Shown piece by piece: positions 63,615-64,000 of a stretch of DNA of 64,000 bases (within the stretch, counting starts at the first letter, position 1; each line of letters starts with the position of its first letter). The notes beneath the pieces were generated by a model, which ran no database searches, had not been told where the DNA came from, and was given only the letters and a program-made list of their open reading frames with translations. The stretch is from assembly GCA_943788635.1 (NCBI GenBank), contig CALSRA010000042.1:42392-106391 (forward strand), written 5' to 3'. The translations under genes and the position numbers were made by a program. The stretch is from an uncultured Alphaproteobacteria bacterium (GTDB lineage: Bacteria > Pseudomonadota > Alphaproteobacteria > UBA8366 > GCA-2717185).

Positions 63615-64000
63615 CTATCGCAAGAAGAACTGCACCGGCACGACCAGACGGATGCGCTCGCCGGCCACTTCCAGCGGCGGCGGCGGCAAGGGCTCGGCCC
63701 GGCGGATCAGTGCCAGAACCTCGTTATCCAGCATCTTGTGGCCGCTGCTTTGCCGAAGACTGTGTTCCAGAACATACCCGTTGCGATCCATCACGAAGGC
63801 AAGCAGCGCCATGCCTTCCTGACGGCGGCGGCGGGCGCTGCGCGGATATTCCTTGTGCTCCTGCAGCCACACCTGAAGATGGGCCATGTAATCCGCGGCC
63901 TCGCCGGCAACGCCCCCGGCTGCGGGCGCGGTGGCGGCACCGTCACCGGCATCCGTGGTATTGCGGGCCCCGGAACGCCCCCCCCCGCCCCGGCCGTCAC
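63615..64000 (-). CDS. TonB-like C-terminal domain protein, 5' partial
   Basis: The frame is open to the window edge. It ends with a TonB C-terminal domain: YMAHLQVWLQEHKEYPRSAR, QEGMALLAFVMDRNGYVLEHS, SSGHKMLDNEVLALIRRAEPLPPPP and VVPVQFFLR. TonB transmits proton-motive force to outer-membrane receptors. Upstream residues are Gly/Ala-rich. A run of nine C bases on the plus strand at 63978-63986 could hide a frameshift, because the alternative frame gives a Pro-rich linker of TonB type. ExbB/ExbD would be expected outside the window. Confidence 0.85.
   Translation of the reverse strand, partial: DGRGGGGRSGARNTTDAGDGAATAPAAGGVAGEAADYMAHLQVWLQEHKEYPRSARRRRQEGMALLAFVMDRNGYVLEHSLRQSSGHKMLDNEVLALIRRAEPLPPPPLEVAGERIRLVVPVQFFLR

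Overview
The window is chromosomal DNA of a GC-rich, Gram-negative alphaproteobacterium. The suggested group is Rhodospirillales-like: CoA-ester catabolic genes are dense, there is a propionyl-CoA carboxylase alpha and an isovaleryl-CoA dehydrogenase/methylcrotonyl-CoA carboxylase set, a PraR-type regulator, an intergenic palindrome with core CTCGGA-n5-TCCGAG, and HTH-TPR repeat proteins. Nothing marks it as phage or plasmid. I saw no insertion sequence, CRISPR array or rRNA. One tRNA (Leu, anticodon GAG) is present.

Layout. 1-1.1 kb: 3' part of an asparagine synthetase. 1.2-12 kb: a catabolic island (class III CoA-transferase, MmgE/PrpD protein, cytochrome c, SDR, two crotonase-fold enzymes of which one is strongly BadI-like, TauD-type dioxygenase, D-2-hydroxyacid dehydrogenase, luciferase-like flavoenzyme, 3-hydroxyisobutyrate-dehydrogenase-like enzyme). 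12-14 kb: low-GC secreted protein, toxin-antitoxin pair with a palindromic operator, an eroded amidase copy and an FkbM methyltransferase. 14-16.7 kb: AtzE/AtzG-type amidase pair and panB. 16.8-24 kb: thioesterase, sensor kinase, deacetylase, DUF983, GST, small secreted proteins and a PraR-like regulator. 24.8-29 kb: OmpW porin, an SDR lacking the catalytic Tyr, a periplasmic binding protein coupled to a hybrid histidine kinase, and an enolase-superfamily enzyme. 30-35 kb: a fused double-length ABC exporter and a second MmgE/PrpD protein. 35-41 kb: two PAS-like proteins, a broken acetyltransferase-like gene, and a RidA / alpha-beta hydrolase / MoaD / CoxS / CoxM run without a molybdenum large subunit. 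42-50 kb: leucine-degradation-type genes (three crotonases, methylcrotonyl-CoA carboxylase beta, isovaleryl-CoA dehydrogenase) with SDR, MAPEG, cupin and diacylglycerol kinase genes. 50-56 kb: TylF-like methyltransferase, MgtE, NADP-malic enzyme, tRNA-Leu, lipB, bluB, acylphosphatase. 56-64 kb: TPR protein, HTH-TPR protein with near-identical 141-bp repeats, propionyl-CoA carboxylase alpha, Sel1-repeat protein, MlaC-like protein and the C-terminal part of a TonB-like protein.

A striking property is the number of otherwise well-conserved genes broken by single-base indels, mostly in short homopolymers: panB, a sensor kinase (three sites), a polysaccharide deacetylase, DUF983, GST, a PAS-like protein, pccA, the Sel1 protein (two sites) and mlaC (several). 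They concentrate at 15.8-21.8 kb and 61-63.6 kb, while very long frames elsewhere (1191, 755 and 573 codons) are intact. Sequencing or assembly error is the simplest explanation. I give reconstructed gene limits and mark the break points.
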